Assembly: GCF_003387155.1 (NCBI RefSeq)
Contig: NZ_QUMT01000006.1
Location: forward strand, 1-64,000
DNA length: 64,000 bases
Source: Roseateles depolymerans
GTDB lineage: Bacteria; Pseudomonadota; Gammaproteobacteria; Burkholderiales; Burkholderiaceae_C
Direction: 5' to 3'
Shown here: positions 33,556-42,824 of the stretch, one piece after another
Numbering within the stretch: position 1 is the stretch's first letter
Layout of the letters: each line of letters begins with the position of its first letter
Made by a program: the position numbers and the translations under genes
Notes under the pieces: model-generated
What the model was told of the DNA's origin: nothing
The model's database searches: none
The model's input: only the letters and a program-made list of their open reading frames with translations

Positions 33556-34818
33556 TCAGATCTCTTCCAGCGCCAGCAACTCCTCCACCGTTTGGCGCCG
33601 GCGGATCAGGCGGGCCTCGCCGCCCTCCACCATCACCTCGGCGATCAGCGGGCGGCTGTTGTAGTTGCTGGACATGGACGCGCCATAGGCGCCCGTGTCA
33701 TGGATCACCAGCAGGTCGCCCACCTGCGCCTGCGGCAGTTCGCGCGTGAGCACCACGCCGCCGTCGCCCTGGGTGAACACGTCGCCGCTTTCGCACAGCG
33801 GGCCGGCGACGACCGTCGGCTGCGTCGGGCGAGTGGCGCCGTCGGCGGGAATCAGGTCCATCGCATGGAAGCTGCCATACATGGCGGGCCGCATCAGTTC
33901 GTTGAAGCCGGCATCCACCAGCAGGAAATGCTGCGTCCCCTGCTGCTTGACGGCACGGACCTCCGCCAGCAGCATGCCGGATTCCGCCACCAGGTACCGG
34001 CCCGGCTCGATTTCCAGCGACAGCGCGTGGCCGATCACCGCCTGCGCTTGCTGCCGGGCGGTGTCCCAGAGGCTGAAATAGTGGGCCGGGTCGATCCGGT
34101 CCTCGCCCGCCTTGTAGGGAATCGACAGGCCGCCGCCCGCCGAAATGGCGCTGAGGTCCATGCCGGCGTCCCGCACCTGCCCGACCAGCGACACCATCGC
34201 GCCGCAGACCTGCGCCAGATGCCCGTAGTCCACGCCCGAGCCAATGTGCATGTGCAGGCCGATGAGGCGCAGCCCATGGGTGCGGATGGCCGCCAGCGCC
34301 TGCGGCAACTGCTCGTGCCAGATGCCGTGCTTGCTGTGCTCGCCGCCGGTGTTGGTCTTGTTGCTGTGGCCGTGGCCGAAGCCGGGGTTCAGCCGCAGCC
34401 AGACGGGATGACCGGGGGAGACCGCGCCCAGTTGGCCCAGCATGTCGATGGAGCCCGCATTGACCGGCACCTGGTGCTCGGCCACCAGGCGCAGGGTGTC
34501 GCGGTCCAGCAGGTCGGCGGTGAAGACGATGTCCGAGTGGACCGCGTCCGCGCCCGTGCCCACGGTGTAGCCCGCCGTCAGGGCCCGCAGGACTTCGCCG
34601 CGCGAAACGGCGTCTACCTTCACGCCCAGGCTGCGCATCAGGCGCAGCACGTGGGTGTTGGAGCAGGCTTTCTGGGCGAAGCGCACCACGTCGAATGGCT
34701 GGAGGGCGGCTGCCCGGTCGCGGATGACTTCGGCGTCATAGACCCACAGCGGGGTGCCGAAGCGCTGGGTCAGCGCCTGGAGGAAACGGGCGCGGTCGGG
34801 AGTGAGGGCTTGCGGCAT
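33556..34818 (-). CDS. lysA: Diaminopimelate decarboxylase
   Basis: 420 aa PLP enzyme for the last step of lysine synthesis. The PLP lysine is in FAQKACSNTHVLRLM (about 55-69), as in pseudomonad LysA. Further motifs are HMHIGSGVDY, SAGGGLSIPY, EPGRYLVAESG (substrate/PLP phosphate loop) and GPLCESGDVF with the active-site Cys from the partner subunit. The ATG at 34818 matches the family; a frame extension to 34887 is in the promoter region. Divergent from lysR. Confidence 0.96.
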   Translation of the reverse strand: MPQALTPDRARFLQALTQRFGTPLWVYDAEVIRDRAAALQPFDVVRFAQKACSNTHVLRLMRSLGVKVDAVSRGEVLRALTAGYTVGTGADAVHSDIVFTADLLDRDTLRLVAEHQVPVNAGSIDMLGQLGAVSPGHPVWLRLNPGFGHGHSNKTNTGGEHSKHGIWHEQLPQALAAIRTHGLRLIGLHMHIGSGVDYGHLAQVCGAMVSLVGQVRDAGMDLSAISAGGGLSIPYKAGEDRIDPAHYFSLWDTARQQAQAVIGHALSLEIEPGRYLVAESGMLLAEVRAVKQQGTQHFLLVDAGFNELMRPAMYGSFHAMDLIPADGATRPTQPTVVAGPLCESGDVFTQGDGGVVLTRELPQAQVGDLLVIHDTGAYGASMSSNYNSRPLIAEVMVEGGEARLIRRRQTVEELLALEEI

Positions 34819-34883
34819 GGTCGATGAGGCTGAGAGGCGGGGGATGGAGAGGGGGACGATTGGCAAAGCATGGCGCAACGCCG

Positions 34884-34899
34884 GCATTCATTCAAATGC
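34884..34899. promoter_or_regulatory. Candidate LysR operator between lysA and lysR
   Basis: GCATT-CATTCA-AATGC is a perfect interrupted dyad in the 122-base divergent intergenic region, with T-N11-A character as expected for LysR-type regulators. It is followed by AT-rich DNA suited to promoters in both directions. Confidence 0.5.
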
Positions 34900-34940
34900 T
34901 TTATCTTCACCGCATCATTCATGCTTGATATGCTGACGGG

Positions 34941-36011
34941 ATGCCGCTGTCCCACCGCCACATCGAAATCTTCCGCGCCGTCATGACCGCAGGCAGCGTC
35001 ACCGGGGCCGCGTCCTTGTTGTTCACCTCCCAGCCCACCATCAGCCGGGAGCTGGCCCGCATGGAAAGCCTGCTGGGTTACCCGCTGTTCGAGCGGGGTC
35101 CCGGGCGCGTGCGGCCCACGGCTCGCGCGCTGGCGCTGTTTGAGGAAGTGCAGCGGGTCTATCAGGGGCTGGACCAGGTGGTCGCTCGCGCTCAGGCGCT
35201 TGGGCGAGCGGAGACGGAGCGGCTGGAAGTGCTGACCTTGCCTGCACTGGCCCAGGCGCTGCTGCCGGCGGCGAGTGCCCGCTGGCTGGCGCGGCATCCC
35301 CATGCCTCGCTGTCGCTGACGCCGCAGGACTCCCCGCTGCTGGAAGAATGGATGAGTGCGCAGCGGTTTGATTTGGGACTGGGGGAAGGATCAGGGCACG
35401 GTCAGGCGGGCGTCCGGTCCCCACGCGATGCGGGTGTCGGCGTGCCGGGAACCCAGGTGGAGACGCTTGCGGAACTGGACGAAGTGTGCGTACTGCCGGT
35501 GGATCATCCCCTCGCCTCCAAAGCGGTGCTGGAGCCTCGTGACTTCGAGGGCCAGCCCTTCGTGAGCCTGTCCGCTGACGATCCCTACCGCCGTCAGTTC
35601 GATGCCATCTTCCAGGCGGCCCAGGTGCAGCGGCGCATGCAGATCGAGACCCACAGTGCCATGGCGGTGTGCGCGCTGGTCCAGCAAGGGCTGGGCATTG
35701 CGCTGGTCAATCCGTTGACGGCCTGGGCCTGCGCTACCCAGGTGCCGGGCGCGGCTGCGCAGCGACCGCCGCGGCGGCAGATCGACCCAGGCAAGGGCGC
35801 AGCCTCCGCATCACCTGCCGTCATGACACCGGCAGCCGCCCTTACCGGGGGAGCGGGCCTGGTGGTGCGGCGGTTTTCCGTCTCGGTGCCCTTTCGCATC
35901 CAGGTGCTGCGTCCGCTGCACCGCCCGACGCAGGCGCTGGCGGAGGACTTCATCGCAGCCGTCAGGGAGGTGCTCATCGAAGTGGCGCAGCCTCCTGCAC
36001 CCGCTCCCTGA
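34941..36011 (+). CDS. lysR: LysR-type regulator of lysA
   Basis: 356 aa. The N-terminal helix-turn-helix (RHIEIFRAVMTAGSVTGAAS, then LLFTSQPTISRELARMES) closely follows E. coli LysR, the activator of lysA controlled by diaminopimelate. The effector domain retains SPLLEEWMSAQRFDLGL, LDEVCVLPVDHPLASK, RRMQIETHSAMAVCALVQQG and GLVVRRFSVSVPF. Two low-complexity insertions are present: about 20 residues after the DLGLGEG segment and about 40 residues between NPLTAWA and GLVVRRF. Divergent position next to lysA supports the assignment. Confidence 0.9.
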   Translation: MPLSHRHIEIFRAVMTAGSVTGAASLLFTSQPTISRELARMESLLGYPLFERGPGRVRPTARALALFEEVQRVYQGLDQVVARAQALGRAETERLEVLTLPALAQALLPAASARWLARHPHASLSLTPQDSPLLEEWMSAQRFDLGLGEGSGHGQAGVRSPRDAGVGVPGTQVETLAELDEVCVLPVDHPLASKAVLEPRDFEGQPFVSLSADDPYRRQFDAIFQAAQVQRRMQIETHSAMAVCALVQQGLGIALVNPLTAWACATQVPGAAAQRPPRRQIDPGKGAASASPAVMTPAAALTGGAGLVVRRFSVSVPFRIQVLRPLHRPTQALAEDFIAAVREVLIEVAQPPAPAP

Positions 36012-36126
36012 CCCTCGCGAAAGCGTTCTGATCGTGGGAACCCGTGAGGGCCGCAAGCCGGCGGCCGTCCCGGACCACCGGCAGCACCGAGCAGCACCGC
36101 CCGGCCAAGTCTTGACTACCAGGCCC

Positions 36127-38064
36127 TTACTTGTTCGCGACTGCCCGCACTTCCGCCACATTCAGGAAGCGCTGACGCACCGAGCGCTCGATGCCCGCAG
36201 CATCCAGACCGATCTGCGACATCAGCTTGCCGGGTTCCCCGTGCTCGACGTAAAGGTCCGGCAAGCCCAGCTGCAACACCGGCAGGCTGAAGCCCTGCGC
36301 CTGCAGGCTTTCCATGACGGCGCTGCCAGCGCCCCCCATGATGCAGCCGTCCTCGATCGTCACCAGTGCGTCGTGGGTGCGGGCCAGCTCGGCCACCAGC
36401 TCCGTGTCCAGCGGCTTGGCAAAACGCATGTTGGCCACGCTGGCGTCCAGCGCTTCCGCTGCCTTCAGCGCCGGATACAGCAGCGTGCCAAAGGCCAGGA
36501 TGGCAATGCGCGGAGCCCCATCGCCATGGGTCTGCGGCTGCGCCGAGTGGCGGCGCATTTCGCCCTTGCCCCACGGCAGCGCCACCATTTCCTTGGCGAT
36601 CGGCTCGCCCACCCCGGCTCCACGCGGATAACGCACCGTCACCGGTCCGTTGTGCAGGTGCCCGGTGTAGAGCGCACGGCGGCATTCATTCTCGTCCGAC
36701 GGCGTCAGCACGCTCATGTTGGGAATGCAGCGGGTGAAGGCGATGTCGTAGTTGCCGGCATGGGTGGCGCCGTCCGCGCCCACCAGGCCGGCACGGTCCA
36801 GGGCGAACAGCACCGGCAGGTTCTGCAGGGCCACGTCATGGATCAGCTGGTCGTAGCCGCGCTGCAGGAAGGTCGAATAAATCGCCACCACAGGCTTGAG
36901 CCCCTCGCAGGCCAGGCCGGCGGCGAAGGTCACCGCATGCTGCTCGGCAATGCCCACATCGTAATAGCGGGTCGGGAAGCGCTTGTGGAACTCCACCATG
37001 CCCGAGCCTTCCCGCATGGCCGGCGTGATGCCCACCAGCTTCGGATCGGCCTCGGCCATATCGCACAACCAGTCGCCAAAGACCTGGGTGAAGGTCTTTT
37101 TGGGCGGGGTGGTCGCCGGCTTGATGCCCTCGGCCGGGTTGAAGGGGGTCGGCCCGTGATACTTCACCGGGTCCGCTTCCGCCAGCTTGTAGCCCTGGCC
37201 CTTGCGGGTGACCACGTGCAGGAACTGCGGCCCCTTCTTGTCACGCAGGTTCTCCAGCGTGGGAATCAGCGAGTCCAGGTCATGCCCGTCGATCGGGCCG
37301 ACATAGTTGAAGCCGAACTCTTCGAAGATCGTGCCGGGCACGAACATGCCCTTGGTGTGCTCCTCGAAGCGCCGCGCGAATTCATACAGCGGCGTGTGCT
37401 TGAGGACCGACTTGGCGCCTTCGCGGGCCGCCGCGTAGAACTTGCCGCTCATCAAGCGGGTGAAATACTTGTTCAGCGCGCCCACGGGCGGGCTGATCGA
37501 CATGTCGTTGTCGTTCAGGATCACCAGCACATCGCCCAGCAGCCCGCCATGGGCCACACCGGCGTTGTTCAGCGCCTCGAAGGCCATGCCGGCGGTCATG
37601 GCACCGTCGCCGATGATGGCCACGGCACGGCGGCTCTCGCCCTTGATCCGGGCCGCCATCGCCATGCCATGGGCGGCGGAGATGGAGGTGCTGGAGTGGG
37701 CAGTGCCGAAGGTGTCGTATTCGCTCTCGTCGCGACGCGGGAAGCCCGAGATGCCGCCCTGCTGGCGCAGCGTGGACATCGCGTCGCGCCGGCCGGTCAG
37801 GATCTTGTGCGGATAGGTCTGGTGACCCACGTCCCACACCAGGCGGTCTCGCGGGGTGTCGTAGACGTAGTGCAGGGCAATCGTCAGCTCGACCGTGCCC
37901 AGATTCGACGACAGATGGCCGCCCGTCTTGGACACGCTGTCCAGCACATGGCTGCGCACTTCGTCGGCCAGTTGCGGCAGCTGGCTGCGGGAGAGACGGC
38001 GCACGTCGGCCGGGCTGTCGATCGTGCTGAGCAGCGGCAGCGGGTTCACAGGGGTGTCACTCAT
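36127..38064 (-). CDS. dxs: 1-deoxy-D-xylulose-5-phosphate synthase
   Basis: 645 aa thiamine-diphosphate enzyme for the first step of the MEP isoprenoid pathway. [20 protein letters not shown] near the N-terminus carries the catalytic His; the ThDP motif is [18 protein letters not shown] followed by LNDNDMSI. The pyrimidine domain has [17 protein letters not shown] with the conserved Glu, and [15 protein letters not shown]. The C-terminal transketolase domain is complete. Third gene of the xseB-ispA-dxs unit (12 bases after ispA), a common proteobacterial arrangement. Confidence 0.98.
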   Translation of the reverse strand: MSDTPVNPLPLLSTIDSPADVRRLSRSQLPQLADEVRSHVLDSVSKTGGHLSSNLGTVELTIALHYVYDTPRDRLVWDVGHQTYPHKILTGRRDAMSTLRQQGGISGFPRRDESEYDTFGTAHSSTSISAAHGMAMAARIKGESRRAVAIIGDGAMTAGMAFEALNNAGVAHGGLLGDVLVILNDNDMSISPPVGALNKYFTRLMSGKFYAAAREGAKSVLKHTPLYEFARRFEEHTKGMFVPGTIFEEFGFNYVGPIDGHDLDSLIPTLENLRDKKGPQFLHVVTRKGQGYKLAEADPVKYHGPTPFNPAEGIKPATTPPKKTFTQVFGDWLCDMAEADPKLVGITPAMREGSGMVEFHKRFPTRYYDVGIAEQHAVTFAAGLACEGLKPVVAIYSTFLQRGYDQLIHDVALQNLPVLFALDRAGLVGADGATHAGNYDIAFTRCIPNMSVLTPSDENECRRALYTGHLHNGPVTVRYPRGAGVGEPIAKEMVALPWGKGEMRRHSAQPQTHGDGAPRIAILAFGTLLYPALKAAEALDASVANMRFAKPLDTELVAELARTHDALVTIEDGCIMGGAGSAVMESLQAQGFSLPVLQLGLPDLYVEHGEPGKLMSQIGLDAAGIERSVRQRFLNVAEVRAVANK

Positions 38065-38076
38065 GACCGGACCTTT

Positions 38077-38964
38077 TCAGTTGTCTCGTTCAACGACCTT
38101 GTCAGCCAGCAGGCTGAGCCAGGCGGTGTCGGCCAGTCCGCTTGCGGCCAGGGCCTTGTGGGCCTGGTCGCGCAGCTGGAGCGCGTAAGCGCGGGCGGCC
38201 TCCAGGCCGAGCACACTCACATAGGTGGGTTTGTTGCAATCCTGATCCTTGCCGGCGGTCTTGCCCAGCACTTCCGAGTCCTGGGTGACGTCAAGGATGT
38301 CGTCCACCACCTGGAAAGCCAGGCCGATGGCGGCGCCGTAAGCGCTGAGGGAGGACCAGGCCTGCTCGCTGATGTCGCCACAGGCGGCGCCCATCAGCAC
38401 GCTGGCCTGCAGCAGCACGCCGGTCTTGCGGCGGTGCATGTCGCGCAGTTGCGCCTCATCCAACGGCTTGCCAACACTGGCCAGGTCGATGGCCTGGCCG
38501 CCGGCCATGCCGTCGTAGCCGCTCGCGCGGGCGAGCAGGCGGCACAGGCGCGCCTGCAGGGCCGGGGCCACGCCAGTGTCGGGCGTCAGCACGTCGAAGG
38601 CCAGCGCCTGCATGGCGTCGCCGGCCAGCATGGCCTGCGCCTCGCCGAATTTCACATGCAGCGTGGGCTTGCCCCGGCGCAGCACGTCGTTGTCCATGCA
38701 CGGCATGTCGTCATGGGCCAGCGAGTAGGCATGGATCAGCTCCACCGCGCAGGCGGCGCGCATGGCGGCCTCGCGTTCGCCGCCCACCGCCTCGGCGGCG
38801 GCCAGCACCAGCAGCGGGCGCAGACGCTTGCCTGCGCCCAGCACCGCATAACGCATGGCCTCACCGAGCCCCGCCGGGGCGCTCTCGGGCACCCAGGTCT
38901 CCAGCGCGGTCTCAACGTCGAGCAACGCTCGCTTCATCCAATGATCGAACACACCTGCATCCAC
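38077..38964 (-). CDS. ispA: Farnesyl diphosphate synthase (IspA)
   Basis: 295 aa short-chain trans-prenyl diphosphate synthase condensing IPP with DMAPP/GPP. The first aspartate-rich motif DDMPCMDND (about 85-93) has the two-residue insertion of bacterial FPP synthases, and the second is DDILDVTQD (about 222-230). GAGKRLRPLLV precedes the first. The GTG start at 38964 directly follows the xseB TAA; it yields the usual N-terminus, whereas the first internal ATG (residue 10) would truncate the first helix. Confidence 0.96.
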   Translation of the reverse strand: MDAGVFDHWMKRALLDVETALETWVPESAPAGLGEAMRYAVLGAGKRLRPLLVLAAAEAVGGEREAAMRAACAVELIHAYSLAHDDMPCMDNDVLRRGKPTLHVKFGEAQAMLAGDAMQALAFDVLTPDTGVAPALQARLCRLLARASGYDGMAGGQAIDLASVGKPLDEAQLRDMHRRKTGVLLQASVLMGAACGDISEQAWSSLSAYGAAIGLAFQVVDDILDVTQDSEVLGKTAGKDQDCNKPTYVSVLGLEAARAYALQLRDQAHKALAASGLADTAWLSLLADKVVERDN

Positions 38965-39249
38965 TTATGCTTCTCCCCAAGGCCGCATTTCGCCACCGTC
39001 CAGCGCTTGTACTTGTTGTTCAACGACTTGCAGACGCGCCCGGCAGAACTTCAGCAATTCCGCCCCCCGCTGGTAACTGGCCAGCAGTTGATCCAGGGGC
39101 AGTTGGCCGGCCTCCATGGACTGGATCAGCCGCTCGAGCTCCTCCACGGCCAGTTCATAACTGGCAGGCTCCGGCCCGACCGGAAGGCCGTCGTCAGGCT
39201 GCGATGCCGAACTGGCACGGGTCTGGTCGCTTGCGGAAGGCTTGCTCAT
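38965..39249 (-). CDS. xseB: Exodeoxyribonuclease VII small subunit
   Basis: 94 aa. Core helical hairpin [20 protein letters not shown] and [20 protein letters not shown] are the XseB signature. It associates with XseA (not in the window) in a processive single-strand nuclease. An N-terminal 28-residue Ser/Asp/Pro-rich extension is present. The ATG at 39249 is preferred to an upstream start at 39285. First gene of the xseB-ispA-dxs operon. Confidence 0.93.
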   Translation of the reverse strand: MSKPSASDQTRASSASQPDDGLPVGPEPASYELAVEELERLIQSMEAGQLPLDQLLASYQRGAELLKFCRARLQVVEQQVQALDGGEMRPWGEA

Positions 39250-39766
39250 TTCAAAACGCGAAAAAACTGATTGTAAGCATCCCACCCACGGGGTCTCAGG
39301 TCAGACCTCTGGGGGATATGCATGGACACCACAGCCGATATTTCGACCGGTGGCGGGGTGGTGACAAGGGCGCCCATCGCCCCTGAACCGCGCCCCGGAT
39401 CGTGCCGGGATCGCCCCATTGTGGCGCAGGCAAGGTGGGGGCGAGGTGGGCGCGAAGGGGGCAAGAAGCGCGCCCGCAGCGTGGCCGCATCGCAGGTACC
39501 GCCTGCGCGGGACGGGCCGAGCCGGCGCGGGTACAATTCCCGGTTCCCCTTTGCGGCGCATCGCCCCTTTGTCGCCCACCCCTTGTCGCCCACGGTCCTG
39601 CGGGTCCGCGGCTGGCCCTGGTTTGACTTTTCGTTGAACCACAAGTCGTTTGGGATGGCGGGTGGCACGCTGCATTTTGTCCTTCACGTCCAACATTCCG
39701 GCTTACCCGATCCTGGGGGGTGGCCGGTCACGGTTGACATTGGTTTCTTGGAGACCCTCTTGGATC
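39250..39766. other. Intergenic region between xseB and the Rieske oxygenase gene; no gene seen
   Basis: 517 bases carry the divergent promoters. Overlapping short frames on both strands show no recognisable protein. Weak promoter-like hexamers pointing right are TACAAT at 39532-39537 and TTGACT at 39623-39628, without well-placed partners. No tRNA or riboswitch fold was recognised. Confidence 0.4.
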
Positions 39767-40894
39767 ATGTCCGACCTGAGCATCCCTCTCAGCGCCCTTG
39801 AACGCAGCACGGCCCCCTCTGTCACCCAGCTGCCAGTCACTTCCTACTTCGACGAGGACCTGTTCCGCCGGGAACAGGAACTGATCTTCCAGCATGGTCC
39901 CCGCTACCTGGGGCACGCGCTTGCCGTGCCCGAGGTCGGCGACTACTACGCCCTGCCCCAGGAAGGCGAAGGCCGCGCGCTGGTGCGCCGCGCCGACGGC
40001 CCGCAGGGGGTGGAGCTCATCTCCAACATCTGCCGCCACCGTCAGGCGGTGATGTTGCGAGGCCGCGGCAATACCCGCAGCAACATCGTCTGCCCGCTGC
40101 ACCGCTGGACCTACGACCTCAAGGGCGAGCTGGTGGGCGCGCCCCACTTCAAGCAGGACCCCTGTCTGCACCTGAACCGCTACGGCGTGCGGGAATGGAA
40201 CGGCCTCCTGTTCGAGGACAACGGCCGCGACATTGCCGCGGACCTTGCCCACCTGGGCCCGCGGGGCGCCCTGGACTTCACCGGCTACCAGCTGGACCGC
40301 ATCCATGTGCATGAGTGCGACTACAACTGGAAGACCTTCATCGAGGTCTATCTGGAGGACTATCACGTCGGTCCGTTCCACCCGGGCCTCGGGCATTTCG
40401 TGACCTGTGAAGACCTGGCCTGGGAATTTGCGCGTGACTACTCCGTCCAGACGGTCGGCGTGAACAAGGCGCTGACCAAGCCCGGGTCCGCCGTGTACGA
40501 GAAGTGGCATCAGCAGGTGCTGGGCTTCAACCAGGGCCAGGCCCCTGCGCAAGGCGCGATCTGGCTGACCTACTACCCCAACATCATGGTGGAGTGGTAC
40601 CCGAACGTGCTGGTGATCTCCACGCTGTTCCCGCGCGGTCCGCAGAAGACGACCAACATCGTCGAGTTCTACTACCCCGAGGAAATCGTCGCGTTCGAGC
40701 GCGAGTTCGTCGACGCCCAGCAGGCGGCCTACATGGAGACCTGCGTGGAAGACGACGAGATCGCGCTGCGCATGGACGCCGGCCGCAAGGCCCTGATGGA
40801 GCGTGGGGACAACGAGGTCGGCCCCTACCAGTCGCCCATGGAAGACGGCATGAAGCACTTCCATGAGTGGTACCGGGGCTTGATGAAGCGCTGA
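39767..40894 (+). CDS. Rieske-type aromatic ring-hydroxylating oxygenase, alpha subunit
   Basis: 375 aa. The Rieske [2Fe-2S] ligands are in CRHRQAV and CPLHRW (C-x-H-x16-C-x2-H, about 84-106). The mononuclear iron site is in EVYLEDYHVGPFHPGL (Asp bridge and the two His, about 192-207), with the third carboxylate expected in the C-terminal VEDDEIALRMDAGR. The overall type is an alpha-only oxygenase such as those acting on quaternary amines or aromatic acids; the substrate cannot be read. No reductase or ferredoxin gene is adjacent. An upstream frame to 39650 is rejected because the ATG at 39767 fits the family start. A terminator follows at 40976. Confidence 0.88.
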   Translation: MSDLSIPLSALERSTAPSVTQLPVTSYFDEDLFRREQELIFQHGPRYLGHALAVPEVGDYYALPQEGEGRALVRRADGPQGVELISNICRHRQAVMLRGRGNTRSNIVCPLHRWTYDLKGELVGAPHFKQDPCLHLNRYGVREWNGLLFEDNGRDIAADLAHLGPRGALDFTGYQLDRIHVHECDYNWKTFIEVYLEDYHVGPFHPGLGHFVTCEDLAWEFARDYSVQTVGVNKALTKPGSAVYEKWHQQVLGFNQGQAPAQGAIWLTYYPNIMVEWYPNVLVISTLFPRGPQKTTNIVEFYYPEEIVAFEREFVDAQQAAYMETCVEDDEIALRMDAGRKALMERGDNEVGPYQSPMEDGMKHFHEWYRGLMKR

Positions 40895-40975
40895 ACCCGC
40901 TCCGCGGTCCGGCGCTTGCCCCCACCCGCCTGATCCGCAGACCGCCCCGCCCTGCCCCGCTTCGGCAGACGCACC

Positions 40976-41005
40976 ACGCCCCGCCCTCGCGGGGCGTTTG
41001 TTTTT
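40976..41005 (+). terminator. Rho-independent terminator of the Rieske oxygenase gene
   Basis: The stem ACGCCCCGC-CCTC-GCGGGGCGT is followed by TTGTTTTTG on the plus strand, 80 bases after the stop and 18 bases before the next gene. Confidence 0.88.
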
Positions 41006-41023
41006 GGGCAGAGAATCAGCGGC

Positions 41024-41926
41024 ATGTCTGCTCCTCTTCTGATGGTGCTGGCGACACTGCTGTTCGCCACCATGGGCCTGTGCGTCAAAGTGGCCTCGCT
41101 CCATTTCGGCTACACCGCTGGCGAGATCGTGATGTATCGCGGCCTCGTTGGCACGCTGGCGCTGTTCACCCTGGCCCGGTCCCAGGGCCTGAGTCTGAAG
41201 ACCAAGGTGCCGGCCATGCACTTCTGGCGCAGTCTCTCGGGGGTGATCGCCCTGTCGCTGTGGTTCTACGCCATCAGCAAGCTGCCGCTGGCCACCGCCA
41301 TGACGCTCAACTACATGTCCTCCATCTGGATGGCCCTGTTCCTGATTGGCGGGGCGGTGATGATGGGCGGGGCGCGGGTGGACCCGCGGCTGATCACCAC
41401 GGTGCTGATCGGCTTCGTCGGTGTGGCCCTGGTGCTGCGACCCAGCATGAGTGAAGACCAGTTCTGGCACGGCCTGGCGGGCCTGGCCTCCGGGATGTTG
41501 TCCGCCATGGCCTACCTGCAGGTCACCGCGCTGGGCCGGGTCGGGGAGCCGGAATACCGGGTGGTGTTCTATTTCTCGATGGGCGGTGCGGTCGCAGGGG
41601 CGCTGGTCAGCCTGGCCACCGCCGGCGGCTGGCATGGCCATACCTGGACCGGTGCAGCACTGCTGCTGGCCGTCGGGGTGCTGGCCACCGGCGCCCAGTT
41701 GCTCATGACCCGCGCCTACAGCATCGGCAAACCGCTGGTGAATGCATCGCTGCAATACCTGGGGATCGTGTTCTCCGCGCTCTACAGCGTGCTGATCTTC
41801 CAGGACCTGCTGCCCTGGACCGCCTGGGTCGGCATCGGCCTGATCGTGGTGGCCGGCCTGGGGGCAACCCTGCTGCGGGCTCGCAATACGCCGCAGGATG
41901 AGCAACACTCGGTGAGTGAATCCTGA
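41024..41926 (+). CDS. DMT-superfamily (EamA) transporter
   Basis: 300 aa with ten hydrophobic helices and two EamA repeats (about 5-135 and 150-290). Recognisable are FATMGLCVKVASLHFGYTAG, EIVMYRGLVG, LPLATAMTLNYMSSIWMALF and the C-terminal ASLQYLGIVFSALYSVLIFQ. Probable exporter of a small metabolite. Separated from the oxygenase gene by a terminator but close to the sulfurtransferase downstream (19 bases), with which it is likely co-transcribed. Confidence 0.88.
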   Translation: MSAPLLMVLATLLFATMGLCVKVASLHFGYTAGEIVMYRGLVGTLALFTLARSQGLSLKTKVPAMHFWRSLSGVIALSLWFYAISKLPLATAMTLNYMSSIWMALFLIGGAVMMGGARVDPRLITTVLIGFVGVALVLRPSMSEDQFWHGLAGLASGMLSAMAYLQVTALGRVGEPEYRVVFYFSMGGAVAGALVSLATAGGWHGHTWTGAALLLAVGVLATGAQLLMTRAYSIGKPLVNASLQYLGIVFSALYSVLIFQDLLPWTAWVGIGLIVVAGLGATLLRARNTPQDEQHSVSES

Positions 41927-41945
41927 AGCCTGAACTGTCCCGACC

Positions 41946-42818
41946 ATGACCGACGCCGCTTCCCCCCGCCAGACCAGCCTGATCGATGCCCCCACCCTGC
42001 GGACCCTGTTGGCGGCTCAGCCGGCACCGCTGGTGATCGACGTCCGGTTCGACCTGTCCAACACGGACCTGGGGGAATCCCAGCATGCGGCGGGTCACAT
42101 TCCCGGGGCGCACTACCTTCATCTGGATCGGGACCTGAGCGGCCCGCGGCAGCAGGGCGATCAATTCTTCGGTCGCCATCCGCTGCCGGACCGGGACCGC
42201 TTTGCCGCGCTGATGCGGCGCCTGGGCCTGCAGCCGGGCCAACAGGTCGTGGCCTACGACGCTGCGGACGGCATGTACGCGGCCCGGCTCTGGTGGATGC
42301 TGCGCTGGCTGGGTCATGACGCGGTCGCGGTGCTGGACGGCGGCTTCGCAGCCTGGCAGGCGGCGGGCGGGGCCATCAGCACGCAGGCCCCGACGATCCC
42401 CCAGCCAGGGACCTTCGAAGCCGGCTCAGCCCTGGAGCAGCCTTGGTCCAAGCAGGACCTGCTCGCGCAGCTGGGCCGGGTGCGGCTGGTGGATGCCCGT
42501 GCGGGCGAGCGTTTCCGTGGGGAGGTGGAACCGCTGGACCGCCAGGCGGGCCACATTCCTGGCGCGAGCCACCGCTTCTTCAAGACCAATCTGGGCGCCG
42601 ACGGGCGCTTCCGTCCCGCCGCCGAGCTGAAAGCGGAATTCGAGCAGTTGCTGGGCGAGTTCTCCGCCAGCGACACGGTGCATCAGTGCGGGTCCGGGGT
42701 CACCGCCTGCCACAACCTGCTGGCGATGCACCATGCGGGGCTGCCGGGCAGCCGCTTGTATCCCGGCTCCTGGAGCGAATGGAGCGCCGACCCGCGCATG
42801 CCCCTTGCGCGTGGGTGA
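41946..42818 (+). CDS. sseA: Mercaptopyruvate/thiosulfate sulfurtransferase (SseA-like)
   Basis: 290 aa with two rhodanese domains. The N-terminal inactive domain holds VIDVRFDL and HIPGAHYLHLDRDLSGP. The C-terminal active domain has VDARAGERFRGEVEP, HIPGASHRFF and the catalytic loop QCGSGVTACHNLLAM; the CGSGVTA loop is the mercaptopyruvate sulfurtransferase type, while thiosulfate sulfurtransferases usually have CRKGVTA. Transfers sulfane sulfur to thiols, thioredoxin or cyanide. Convergent with the usp gene, 6 bases apart. Confidence 0.9.
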   Translation: MTDAASPRQTSLIDAPTLRTLLAAQPAPLVIDVRFDLSNTDLGESQHAAGHIPGAHYLHLDRDLSGPRQQGDQFFGRHPLPDRDRFAALMRRLGLQPGQQVVAYDAADGMYAARLWWMLRWLGHDAVAVLDGGFAAWQAAGGAISTQAPTIPQPGTFEAGSALEQPWSKQDLLAQLGRVRLVDARAGERFRGEVEPLDRQAGHIPGASHRFFKTNLGADGRFRPAAELKAEFEQLLGEFSASDTVHQCGSGVTACHNLLAMHHAGLPGSRLYPGSWSEWSADPRMPLARG

Positions 42819-42824
42819 ACGCGT

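Noticed and set aside
36034-39270. 1078-codon plus-strand frame
   Set aside because: It spans dxs, ispA and xseB in antisense and has no recognisable domain or start signal.
39250-39766. tRNA or small RNA gene in the 517-base gap
   Set aside because: No cloverleaf or conserved RNA fold could be traced by eye; only weak promoter-like hexamers were seen.
39728-41995. 755-codon minus-strand frame
   Set aside because: Antisense to the Rieske oxygenase and DMT genes, whose family signatures are unambiguous.
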